Assembly: GCA_000507305.1 (NCBI GenBank)
Contig: DF240739.1
Location: forward strand, 1,145 to 65,144
Length of the DNA: 64,000 nucleotides
From: Breviolum minutum Mf 1.05b.01
Taxonomy: Eukaryota > Sar > Dinophyceae > Suessiales > Symbiodiniaceae
Reading direction: 5' to 3'
Shown here: positions 41,606 to 50,490 of the stretch, in pieces
Layout: each line of letters starts with the position of its first letter
Position numbering within the stretch: the stretch's first letter is position 1
The notes under the pieces: generated by a model
The model's database searches: none
What the model was told of the DNA's origin: nothing
The model's input: only the letters and a program-made list of their open reading frames with translations
Translations under genes and position numbers: made by a program

Positions 41606-44600
41606 AGCGTGGTTGGTGTCGTTTGCTTAAAATGGTGCAGTTTTTGTGTCTAAGCAAAGATGGGCAATGGGCAAAAAGTACGTATCGAATGAATTGTTAT
41701 GGTTCCTCTGCCATAGATAGTGCTGCACATAATGTTCAATCGCAGAGCTGCCGATCCGGGGTTCAGGAGAATAATTTGGGCTTATGCTCAAGTCCATCAA
41801 TGGCAGCAGGCAGGGATACGGGGTTGTCATGTCAGATAGTGATGGTGATCATGAAGGGTTTTCTAGCACCCTCGAGGTACTGTGCCTTAGGAGGTTGTAT
41901 ATTCATTGCATTTTTCCATGGGAGGCTTTCAAAATCAGTCACTGCCAACAATAAAAAGGCAGAAATATGAAATATGTTTGTTTTACGAAAGGAAACATGT
42001 TTTCATCGAGTCAATGACTCACTCGCATTCAGTTCAATTTGACTAAGTGCAGGAATGCAATGTGAGTATTTGTTGACTTCATTCAGTTGTTTTGACCACA
42101 AATACGTAAGTTCTTCATACCATATAATCAGTATTAATGAACATAAATATATCTATTACAGAGATTCAGATAAATATAAATATGTATTTTCATACAGATA
42201 CACTACATTTGCAATACATTTGCACGCACACACCCACAAGACACTGTATTTACCCTTTCTCAAACATCTCAGGTATTCTCTTTTGCTCCCTTGTTTTCAT
42301 GTGCAACAAAGCAGGCCTTGGCTTCATTGTTCCAGATGGATCACAATGGATGCAGTCCTGCACAAGAGTAGCTCGGATCAACTTGATGCACCTACATAAG
42401 GTGGGCCCAAAAAACCCAGTAGTTGGAGGATCATCCCAGGACTTGTAAGTCCCCTAAGTAGGGTTGTGGGACCCCTTCCAAATGGCCTTTTTATGGCTTG
42501 TAAATGGGGGTGACTAACCACTTACTAAGTGGGATGATCCTCCAAGCTTATAAGTGGAGTGAAATGGGGCCCCTATTACAGTAGGGTGAAATAACCCCAG
42601 GCAAACCCATTTATTTTCCGCCATTTATAGGGGAGTCCATTTATAACTGTTTTTTTTGGCCCACCTTGTAACCAGTTGATGAATATTTGTAAATTGCATC
42701 TCCTTTGGATGGTGGCACTTTTTTTGTTGAAACCAACTTTTTTCCACATATAAGACTTTCCACACCAGTTGGAATCACCCAACATCATCCAGTGATGTCG
42801 CTGAATTTTTCGGGGATGGTTTGTGGTTCATGGCGCCTTTGGTAAGGGAAATTTCCCATAACTCGGGTTTAGGAATTAATACTGATTTGCCCGGAATTAT
42901 GTATATAATTGAAGATTTTCTTCCACTTGCAACCACCAAAGATAGCAAGATTCTCAAGCACTCAATCCATCATCAGACTTACCTGACTTGGTTCATCAGG
43001 AATTTTTCAGTTGTCCAAGGTGACTTGGTTTCTTGAGTTCCCATCATTCCACTGAATCAAATAGTAGAAAAACACCCAATCTCAAGATTTCCACAGCACC
43101 AATTATATAAATCATTGAAATAGCGTCTTCTTGTAGTTTCATCGCTGGAAAGAAATACAGAACTTACTGAGGCATTTTAATGGAGCACTACAGGCGTGTG
43201 AGAAGTCGAATGCATGGGACAAGGTGCTGCAGCTACTGTATCTTGGCTTCATTCAGTCATGAATGGTCAACCAACTCCCCCCCTAACATGCCCCCCACCA
43301 GAAATACGGCCTTGTTAACCGTTGGTTTCTCTTAATAAGATCTTAACAATGCCTTATCAAACCCTTATTTTTGAGGCGGGTTACATCAGGGGGGGTGGTA
43401 TTTTGGGCGAACAAGACCGATGCCAAGGAAGAGGTAGATAGACCACAATAGATGGGAAGATGAAATTGGAAAAGATCCAGATGCCTGAAGTTTTATAGTA
43501 TGATGATAGGAATTTCATGCAAATATACCTCGTGTCTTGAAAATTAGTGGTTGGAAGATGAAATGTCCATAAATGTCCTTTTGGGATTGCTAATTTTCAC
43601 GGTGTGATGGCTGTTACTTTTCAAGTGTCACTAGTTTTTTCGGCTTCTGAAGTGCCTATTTTCAAGCAATCCAGGAAATCTTTTCGTTCCAACTGACGCA
43701 AGAGATTACTTGGTGGATATCTTAACAGAACACTGTATCCCAGACGCTCAATGTATATTACATTTACCTACATTTGGTGAATCTTTATGGTAAATCTAGA
43801 TAAATAAATCATACATTGAGTGTTTTGGTATGGCTTAATTAACCAAGCTGCTAGTCATCAATGAAATTGTGGGTTTTGCATTGCTTGAAGATGCTGGAAA
43901 TGGGCAATTTTCTGGTATCCCATGGCATCCCCATGCATGTTGCACCTTGATCGGTAGGATATTTTGCGTGACATGTTTTTTTGGTAGAAACTCTGAGAAA
44001 TATTTTTGTAAAGTACAATCATGGCCGTTTTTCTTGTTGAAAAATCACATGAATCTTGAAACCACCTACTGTGCCAAAGAAACAGTTGCGTGTTTTTTTT
44101 TTGTGGTGAAGGCAATTTTCAGGGAATCCTGTAAATGATCGAGTCATTTATCCAGTACTGCTCGAGAAAATTCCATGGATTCCAGTTGCCACTGGTTTCC
44201 ATCACCACCAGTTTCACTATACCTCTATAGGATCCATGGGAGACCTATACATCAATGATCATCAATAAATGGTTGAGATTTTTGTTCCTTGGTGTGTTTA
44301 GTCATGGCGTCTTCAAACCCACAGATGTTACATGAAAACTAACAAACGTCCCAGTCATTGAATGGTAAGAAAGTGTGACGTTCCTCTCTCGCAGTCACAA
44401 ATGGCAAAAATTTCAGGATCGGATTCCCAAACCAAAAATAACAACTGTTGGTGGGCTTTCCCACCCCACCATTGGCCCACCATAAATACACCATAAATAC
44501 TCTCCCTGAAACTAACATAACACTCCCGAAATTTTACATTAGTTCCCCAAAACAACTGACATGCTTCAGGAAAATGTATATAAATCTCCGGCTGTAAATA

Positions 44601-47600
44601 TTTGGGTGTTTCCAAAAATAGAGGTAAGCCAGAATGGATGGTGAAATTAATGGAATACCCTTTTAAAATGGATGATTTGGGGGTACCACTATTTTCGGAA
44701 ACATCCATATGGAGTCATTTTGGGTATCCATTCGTCAAAAATTTCCACCTGAAACCTTGGGGGATTTTTGTGAAGCTATCCTCCCTTCGAGGCGAGTCAT
44801 GCGCTGCAGTGTGGTGGTGCCTGATGTCATCAGCTTCACAGCAACTTGGCTTTCGGGAAGGTTACAACTTGGAGGATCATCCCAGTTAGAAAGTGGGTAG
44901 TAACCCCCATTTATAAGCCATTTAGCCCATTTGGAAGGGGAATAACCCTACTTAGGGGACCTACTAACTATGGTTATTAACCACTTACTAAATGGGATGA
45001 TCCTCCAAGCAGGATGTCCCAGGAAGTTAGGATTAATAGTTAATGTCCCGGTTCATAACCAATGATATTGGGAAATGGTACGGGGGTAACTCTATAACCC
45101 TGTCGGACATGTGCTTGGATGTCCCAGGAAGTTCGGATTAAAGGTTAGGATCAGTGGGCTTTGCTGTAACCCCAATATTATACCCAATTTATAAGTAGGT
45201 GAAAGAACCCATTTGCAAAACCACTGATCCTAACTTCCATCCCGGGACATACAAGATATAGGAGATGTGGTTTCTAGGGAATGTTCCAATAGTACCCCCT
45301 GGAACATACCTCAGAGCCTCAGAGCTCCAACCAACAATTTATGAGGGAATTCTTTCGTTTTTGAGGGTTTGGGGATGCGGCACGTTTGGGGTATGTTGAA
45401 GTTCTCTTGGGATTTTTGGTGAAGATGATGCTTGACAAGTTGACATTTTTGTGAGTTCAAGGAGTTTTCCGAGGTTTCTTTTTGGCTTGCAACAGCATTG
45501 TACCGCCAAATCTATGATTCTGATTGAGCAACAGTTTTGGAAAATGAGGCGTTGATGAAACTATACTGCATGCTCATTGAATACACAATTTGAGTTGCCA
45601 CCACATATGTGTTTGATTATATACTTCTATGATAACATAGGTTGCATATGTATATATATATATAACCTCAAAATGGATCAAAAAATGGCCTATTAAAGGC
45701 CTAAGAACAGCTTGAGAACCCATGCAGCAACTCATTCCAGGCCGTTTTGAGCAGCAGTGCCAAGCAAAGTCGATGGCAAGATGCCTTGCAAGTTTGGCGT
45801 GAAATGGAACCTTAGCCAATCTGCTGGGTGAATTTTGACATCCGACAAAAATTGGAAACAAATCTATGAAATTATCTTTGTTGAAGAGAAACTCAAGTTC
45901 AAAGCCAGCGATATAGGTACCTTATCATGTGTTTGCTTTTGTTTTCCAGACTTTGGGCAGTTGAATCATGTTGTTTTTGTGTATGAGATTTGCGATGTTT
46001 TTCTCTTATACTTTTACTTAACCTGAAATTTAATGAGCACATGCTGCCAAAGAAAACGTATCTTTGGTCTTGACCCACAAGTCATGCGAGGGTATCGACC
46101 AACCAACAACGCCAAATTGGTAACAAATGCAGGGAGCAAGCGCATTTGATGAACAAGGTGGGCTCCTACTAGTTATAAGTAGGGTTATAACCACTATAAA
46201 TGGCCTTGTACATGGGTAACTGGGCTTATAGCCTTACTTATAGGGGTCATAGCTGGTAGGGGCCCACCTTGTTACAGCAACGCTGTTTCCTCATTTACTT
46301 GACCCATTGTGTTCACAGTTTTATGTTGCCCCCTTCATCCCCAAACTTGGCACACGAAACCTCTGATTTTTGTTGGACCAAATTTGTCAGTTGGGTTTGT
46401 TGAAAACCCTCCAACTACTGGTAGTGAAAACATTTTGGACTAAGAGAGCGATGTCAGCATGTCACCATAAAGTGGGCCCCCTACTAGTTATATTATATAG
46501 ATGGAGTTATATGTATATATACGTACATACATAACCCATAAATGGCCTTACAAAATGGGGAACTGTTTTTTTTGGCACTCCTATACGTAGAGTTACAAGC
46601 CCATTTAGAACTGGTGACGGGGCCCACTTTGCATGTCATCAAATGTGTGTTTCTCGACTGCGCGTTGAGTCGCAAAAGGAAGAGATGGATCTATGGGCCT
46701 TCAGCCAGGTTCGATTTGCCGTGGAGAAATGGGTCATGATGGTGGTTGAATTTACGGAGGGGTGGATAACACAGGGGTCATGAAAAATGGGACCCATGTT
46801 GGGGGGGGGCATATGGAACAATGCATAATGTATCATAATTTTGAGGGATTGCCCGAAAATCATAGTGGATTGTTTGGGTCGGTGATATATTGACCCCTGC
46901 AGTATTTCAGCCCGCATAGGGGGGTGATCAACTAGCAACCAAAATCTGCGGAGGATACATACTAACTACTAATTAGAATGTGAATCCGGATGTGCTGTGA
47001 GTGGTAAGGATTTTTTGGTGCCACTGCTGATTTTCTAAGTACTAAGTACTACCAAAAAGACAAATCTCTAAAAGAAATCCACCTTGAAGGTACAACTGTT
47101 GCGCAACTCCCCCAGAAAGATCAAATAATCCCATGACGCATGTGACTGGTATGAATGTATGGTATATTTACCTATAAGCAGTATACATTCAGTTGATTTG
47201 TATGGTAAATGTAGGTAAATATACCGTTCGTCCCATGGATCCTATGAGACTAGTCCAATTTTCTGACTCGAAACGGTGCAGTTTTCTACTCGGTGCTGGC
47301 CTGTCCCTCAGGTTATGATGGCCTGCGCCAAAGCGGGAAAGTGGTGGATGACGTGCCTTGGATGATACGCTCAAGGGAACTGACATATCCCAACATATCC
47401 TCAAAAGTGTCTTGGTAGGGAATATGCTAGATTCCCAGGAAAAGAAAACACACAAGGATGACACAACAATGATCACAGTTTATTTGTTGAATTGATGATT
47501 GGAAATTGGAAATGTATGATTGAAACACTCAATCTGGTGTTTTCATATTATGTTTTCCAGTTCCCTGAATTTTGAGCCACAGGCCGTACTATTATTTTCC

Positions 47601-49771
47601 ATTGTTTTTTCTCTTCAATATACCCTGTGACATGAAAGGTATTTGGCTTATGATGACTTGGGGTCAAGTGAAACCTGCTCAGAAGGTATTTGGATGTCTA
47701 TATCATTTATATATACATATAATATGGGGGGTCAGTTCATAGTTCACATCTTGAAACTATAAGATGGAACTTCAAAATGATGGTCTGCAAAGTCGATAGA
47801 GTAGATGGAATTAAAACCCTTCCTTAGTGGCACCGGGTGAATGACTGTGACTAGGAGTGATGAATTTCTTTCAAAGTTTGCACAAATTATGCTATGCATT
47901 GTGGTTTGCCAAAACCCTGAACACAAGCCAAAGCGTATGAAGACTTGGATTGACATATGTACGTAGCTTGAAGAGGGTGAACCAAATTCAGTTTCCAGCT
48001 TCCCAGCTCCTTAATTCGCAACTTTTCAGATGATTACCCTCCCTGAAACCAAGGGCTTGTCCCTGAAAAGGTACCATTCCAACAGGAGAGGCTTGTCTTT
48101 CAACCATTTTTTTCCGGGGCGATCTGTTAAACTTAAAGGGAGAAAAAGAAGACAGGTTGGCGTTGTTGGACAACATGGAGGATCACTTGCTATTGCCAGA
48201 TGAAGTGATTGTTGGTGCCAAGGGGGGAAAGGGGGGGCATCTGGAAGCAGCACATTGAAGGGTGAACTGTGGCTGATGGACTGATGGTTCACAAGGGAAT
48301 CTCTTTAAGTTTGGATTCCATTCGTTATATAGGCTTGATTTGCATATATATCGAAAGGAACTGCTTGTTTCACCTATTTGAAAGTGCTGTAAGCCACCTA
48401 TTCTACCAGCTAGTTGCCACGAAATAGCAGCTTGAATTTCATGGAATTCTGCAATGGGGATTGGCCAACGCTTTACGTAGATAATTAGATTCTAGAGTTG
48501 ATTTGTAGAGATTAGGATTCTACAATTTCGGGATGTTATGTGTAGAGAATCTTCCCCCCAACAATTCAGGACACGTTTCCTGTTGATGGAATAAAAGCTT
48601 CTCCGCTTTGCCCAGAAATGGCAGGATAGAAGTGGCTGTTGCCAACTGTTGCCATGCATGAAAGAAATAAGAAGTGTTCACTTCATTTCAGTATGGTTAT
48701 TTGTGAGTTTCCGATTTGTTTTCTTCGTTGACATGTTGTTTACTATGTTTAAATGTCTGGATGGCTGTAGTCCTGCACCATCGAACGGATGTTTCTTGGA
48801 AACCCTGTGAATCATGGAATTGAAGGTACTGTCTTCAAAGTGGTTTGCCAGATCGGAGCGCTATCAACTGTGAAAACAACAGGATCTATCCTTACAGGAT
48901 CTATCCTTCCTCCCATCATGATGGAAGTGAAAAACGGTTCCCACTTCCATGATTATGGGAGAAAAACTATGGATCCTCGAGGTCTGAGAAGTATTTCTGA
49001 CGTGTTCAGTGTCAGAAAAGGTTTACAGAAAAGCCTATCTTGGAACAGTTTTTTGAAACCTTGACATGGCCTAAATCAAAACTTTTGAGGCTTAATTAAA
49101 GCCTTGACATGTTCAAATGGATACTGATGGGCTGATGGTAAAACCTTGACAAATGTAACCCCTTTTAAACATTGCTATTTGTCTATTGTGGGTATTCTAT
49201 TTTCAGTTTCGAAGGTGTAATAACCATGCACTCATGACTGAATTTTAGTTGGTGGACGTTGTCACCTGTTTTCAGGGGTGGTGATGTCTGCATTGGAGAA
49301 GAATCGTGACTTGGCAAAGCTCGTAAACTGATTCATGGGAAAACAAGACAGGAATGCAGTTTGCCTCCAGGTCTTTGGGAAGTGATGTTGCCTTGTGGAC
49401 CAGATGTGGGTATATGATTCACATGCATATTCGGTCTTGTTTTTTGCGAATAGATACATGATAAACATATGTTTAAGTATACATGTACTATAATGCATGA
49501 TATGAATATTCATTTGGTTACGGTTATTTACTATGGAACAAATATACACAATACTCCTAACAACACCCCACAACCTTGGCAGAGATTTGCCATTCTTTTG
49601 ATTTTTGCAAAACCTGTGATAACTTGACCCTTTTTGTTCCGCACAACCCGAAACCAACCAAACTCTGACCTTTCAGCCTTGGCAACAGGTAAGTGGCGAG
49701 AGGCTTTGGCTTTATTGCGAAGCTTAGAAGATGATCAGAACGATGAGGAACAGAAGGACTTCCCCCGTTGA
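40595..49771 (+). CDS. gene F: divergent pentatricopeptide-repeat (PPR) protein
   Basis: Exons carry repeated PPR-like helices of the dinoflagellate type: RIIWAYAQVHQWQQA, FNGALQACEKSNAWDKVLQL, VPDVISFTATWLSG, SFQAVLSSSAKQSRWQDALQ, MMACAKAGKWW and GKWREALALLRSL. PPR proteins bind organelle RNAs; targeting cannot be judged because the N terminus is not certain. Joins from 40595 through 42711 and from 42793 to 43153 are phase-consistent, as is 44776 to 45728. Later joins are open, so this may be two genes. The last exon ends in an acidic tail with TGA at 49769-49771. One intron (42401-42675) is a nested transposable-like element. Confidence 0.6.
41389..41538 (+). CDS. gene F exon ending at a GTT microsatellite
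   Basis: The acceptor is TTGAAGATAG. It reads RPNSTKLGTKLWQTTEKRR and then LGANDFQSLGTDDLQF. The donor TGTG|GTTGTT is the first unit of the (GTT)n tract. Confidence 0.55.
41539..41604. repeat. (GTT)n microsatellite at a 5' splice site
   Basis: About 20 GTT/TTG units start exactly at the donor of the preceding exon and fill most of the 102-base intron. Confidence 0.9.
41641..41677 (+). CDS. gene F micro-exon
   Basis: The acceptor is ATGGTGCAG and the donor is AAAAA|GTACGT. It reads FVSKQRWAMGK; both joins are in phase. Confidence 0.5.
41746..41822 (+). CDS. gene F exon, PPR motif
   Basis: The acceptor is CAATCGCAG and the donor is CGGG|GTTGTC. It reads GFRRIIWAYAQVHQWQQAG, like the PPR exon at 56093 (NGIIWALGRGNEWQQAM). 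Confidence 0.6.
42315..42400 (+). CDS. gene F exon
   Basis: It starts after AAAGCAG and ends AAG|GTGGGC, the start of the family 5 element. It reads IVPDGSQWMQSCTRVARIN. An alternative frame (ALASLFQMDHNGCSP) also looks PPR-like. Confidence 0.5.
42401..42675. mobile_element. family 5 element occupying a whole intron, family 4b element nested
   Basis: The intron starts GTGGGCCCAAAAAA and ends TTTTTTTTGGCCCACC plus TTGTAACCAG. Inside, 42425-42553 carries the GGAGGATCATCCCA/GGGATGATCCTCC inverted repeat of a second family. Exons on both sides are open in phase 0. Confidence 0.7.
42676..42711 (+). CDS. gene F micro-exon
   Basis: It follows TTGTAACCAG and ends ATG|GTGGCA. Twelve codons read LMNICKLHLLWM. 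Confidence 0.4.
42793..43019 (+). CDS. gene F exon
   Basis: The acceptor is CATCATCCAG and the donor is CAAG|GTGACT. Seventy-five open codons include DVAEFFGDGLWFMAPL and TYLTWFIRNFSVVQ. An internal GTAAGG at 42841 could end it early. Confidence 0.55.
43153..43262 (+). CDS. gene F exon, clear PPR motif
   Basis: The acceptor is CGCTGGAAAG. It reads NLLRHFNGALQACEKSNAWD then KVLQLLYLG, in phase with 43019. It is open to TGA at 43260-43262, but a GC donor after LYL is possible. Confidence 0.65.
43752..43825. mobile_element. family 3 element (short)
   Basis: CAATGTATATTACATTTACC is mirrored by TAAATAAATCATACATTG. Confidence 0.65.
43840..44600. other. no firm exon
   Basis: A stretch at 43863-44110 is open on both strands but has no supporting splice phases. 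Confidence 0.35.
44604..44707. mobile_element. family 2 inverted-repeat element
   Basis: GGGTGTTTCCAAAAATAGAGG is mirrored by CCACTATTTTCGGAAACATCC. Confidence 0.9.
44776..44860 (+). CDS. gene F exon, PPR motif
   Basis: The acceptor is TTTTTGTGAAG and the donor is GGAAG|GTTACA. It reads CSVVVPDVISFTATWLSG, where PDVISFTA is a classic PPR helix. A family 4b element starts within ten bases of its end. Confidence 0.65.
44866..45012. mobile_element. family 4b inverted-repeat element
   Basis: TTGGAGGATCATCCCAGTTAG is mirrored by AAATGGGATGATCCTCCAAGC. Confidence 0.85.
45015..45252. mobile_element. family 4 compound element
   Basis: Three GGATGTCCCAGGAAGTT-type ends are found at 45018, 45118 and (inverted) about 45233. 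The stretch 45038-45130 recurs inverted at 49903-49981. Confidence 0.75.
45728..45815 (+). CDS. gene F exon, PPR motif
   Basis: The acceptor is CCCATGCAG. It reads SFQAVLSSSAKQSRWQDALQ then VWREMEP and TAG; it joins 44860 in phase. A GA donor after REM (45807) would let the frame continue. Confidence 0.65.
46155..46270. mobile_element. family 5 inverted-repeat element
   Basis: AAGGTGGGCTCCTACTAGTTA is mirrored by AGCTGGTAGGGGCCCACCTT. Confidence 0.9.
46471..46630. mobile_element. family 5 inverted-repeat element
   Basis: AGTGGGCCCCCTACTAGTTA is mirrored by AACTGGTGACGGGGCCCACTTT. It ends 39 bases before an exon. Confidence 0.9.
46670..46741 (+). CDS. gene F exon candidate
   Basis: The acceptor is CGCGTTGAG and the donor is ATG|GTGGTT. 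It reads SQKEEMDLWAFSQVRFAVEK. The frame opens further upstream from an ATG at 46643. Confidence 0.45.
46783..46909. mobile_element. family 10 element
   Basis: GGGTCATGAAAAATGGGACC and TTTTGAGGGATTGCCCGAAA lead to GATATATTGACCCCTGCAG. Confidence 0.65.
47153..47250. mobile_element. family 3 inverted-repeat element
   Basis: GAATGTATGGTATATTTACC is mirrored by GGTAAATATACCGTTCGTCC. Confidence 0.85.
47312..47352 (+). CDS. gene F short exon, PPR motif
   Basis: The acceptor is CTGTCCCTCAG and the donor is ATGAC|GTGCCT. It reads VMMACAKAGKWWM, the ACAKAGKW form of the repeat. Confidence 0.55.
47367..47432. mobile_element. family 8 inverted-repeat element, short
   Basis: GCTCAAGGGAACTGACATATCC is mirrored by GGGAATATGCTAGATTCCCAGG. 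Confidence 0.65.
48036..48142. mobile_element. family 9 element ending at an exon
   Basis: ACCCTCCCTGAAACCAAGGG is mirrored by TCTGTTAAACTTAAAGGGAG. The final AG is the apparent acceptor of the next exon. Confidence 0.75.
48143..48258 (+). CDS. gene F exon
   Basis: It reads KEDRLALLDNMEDHLLLPDE then VIVGAKGGKGGHLEAAH and TGA. The LLDNMEDHLLLPDEV stretch fits a PPR second helix. It begins at the edge of a family 9 element. Confidence 0.55.
48789..49064 (+). other. open frame with internal repeats, coding status unclear
   Basis: Ninety-one codons from ATG to TGA contain a 15-base direct repeat (ACAGGATCTATCCTT twice) and a hairpin (48915-48953). No splice partners were found. Confidence 0.3.
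49677..49771 (+). CDS. gene F possible last exon, PPR motif
   Basis: The acceptor is CTGACCTTTCAG. It reads LATGKWREALALLRSLEDDQ then NDEEQKDFPR and TGA. The acidic end suits a C terminus. Confidence 0.6.
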
Positions 49772-49786
49772 ACTCAGCTACACGAA

Positions 49787-49925
49787 TGGATGTCCCGGGA
49801 TGGAAGGTAGGATCATCGGTTTGTCAATGGGTTATTTCATCCGCTTATAAATGGGGTAATTATATTGAGGTTATAACCCACTGATCCTTACCTTTAATCC
49901 TAACTTCCTGGGACATCCAAGCACA
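49787..49925. mobile_element. family 4 inverted-repeat element
   Basis: GGATGTCCCGGGATGGAAGGTA is mirrored by AATCCTAACTTCCTGGGACATCC. The sequence just beyond it (to 49981) is an inverted copy of 45038-45117. Confidence 0.8.
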
Positions 49926-50430
49926 TGTCCGACAGGGTTATAGAGTTACCCAGTACCATTTCCTGATATCATTGGTTGTACTGTAACCGTTGCAAGCCCG
50001 TGCCTATGTAGACCTAAGTTGAAGTTGGTTGAAAGTTCAAGGTGGTACACGCCCCCGACAAAGTTGAAGATTTTGAAGCCATTAAGGTGAAGCTTTGGAA
50101 GATGTCATTTTCCGTGCCAAATGGGTGAAGATCTCAGGTTCCGGGCTGTATTTGTTAGCAACCACACCATGCCAGGTGATGGTTTGTTGCTAAAATTCTA
50201 TAAGGGATCACTCAAAGTAAGGAATGCAATTTCAAGTGTACATTAATTGTGTGCCCATGTGTTTTGCCAGTGTGCCCTTTTTCAGGGGCTAGGTTTGTTT
50301 TAGGGAGTGTAGTTTGTTTTTTTGAATTTTTCGAATTTGGTGAAACAATTCAACTCATCCAGATGTATAAACAGAACCCATCAAGAAGAAACCTTTCAAT
50401 TTCACTTTCCTTCGTTTTTTTAAAACTCAG

Positions 50431-50490
50431 GTGGCAGCTTTCGTCTGACATTTCCAAACATGTTGTTGTGGATGCAAGTTTTTGTTGAAG
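50431..50490 (+). CDS. gene G exon
   Basis: The acceptor is TAAAACTCAG and the donor is GAAG|GTACTT. It reads GSFRLTFPNMLLWMQVFVE. Confidence 0.55.

Noticed and set aside
41430-41657. Poly-asparagine and poly-valine frames
   Set aside because: Products of the GTT repeat; the exon ends at the first repeat unit.
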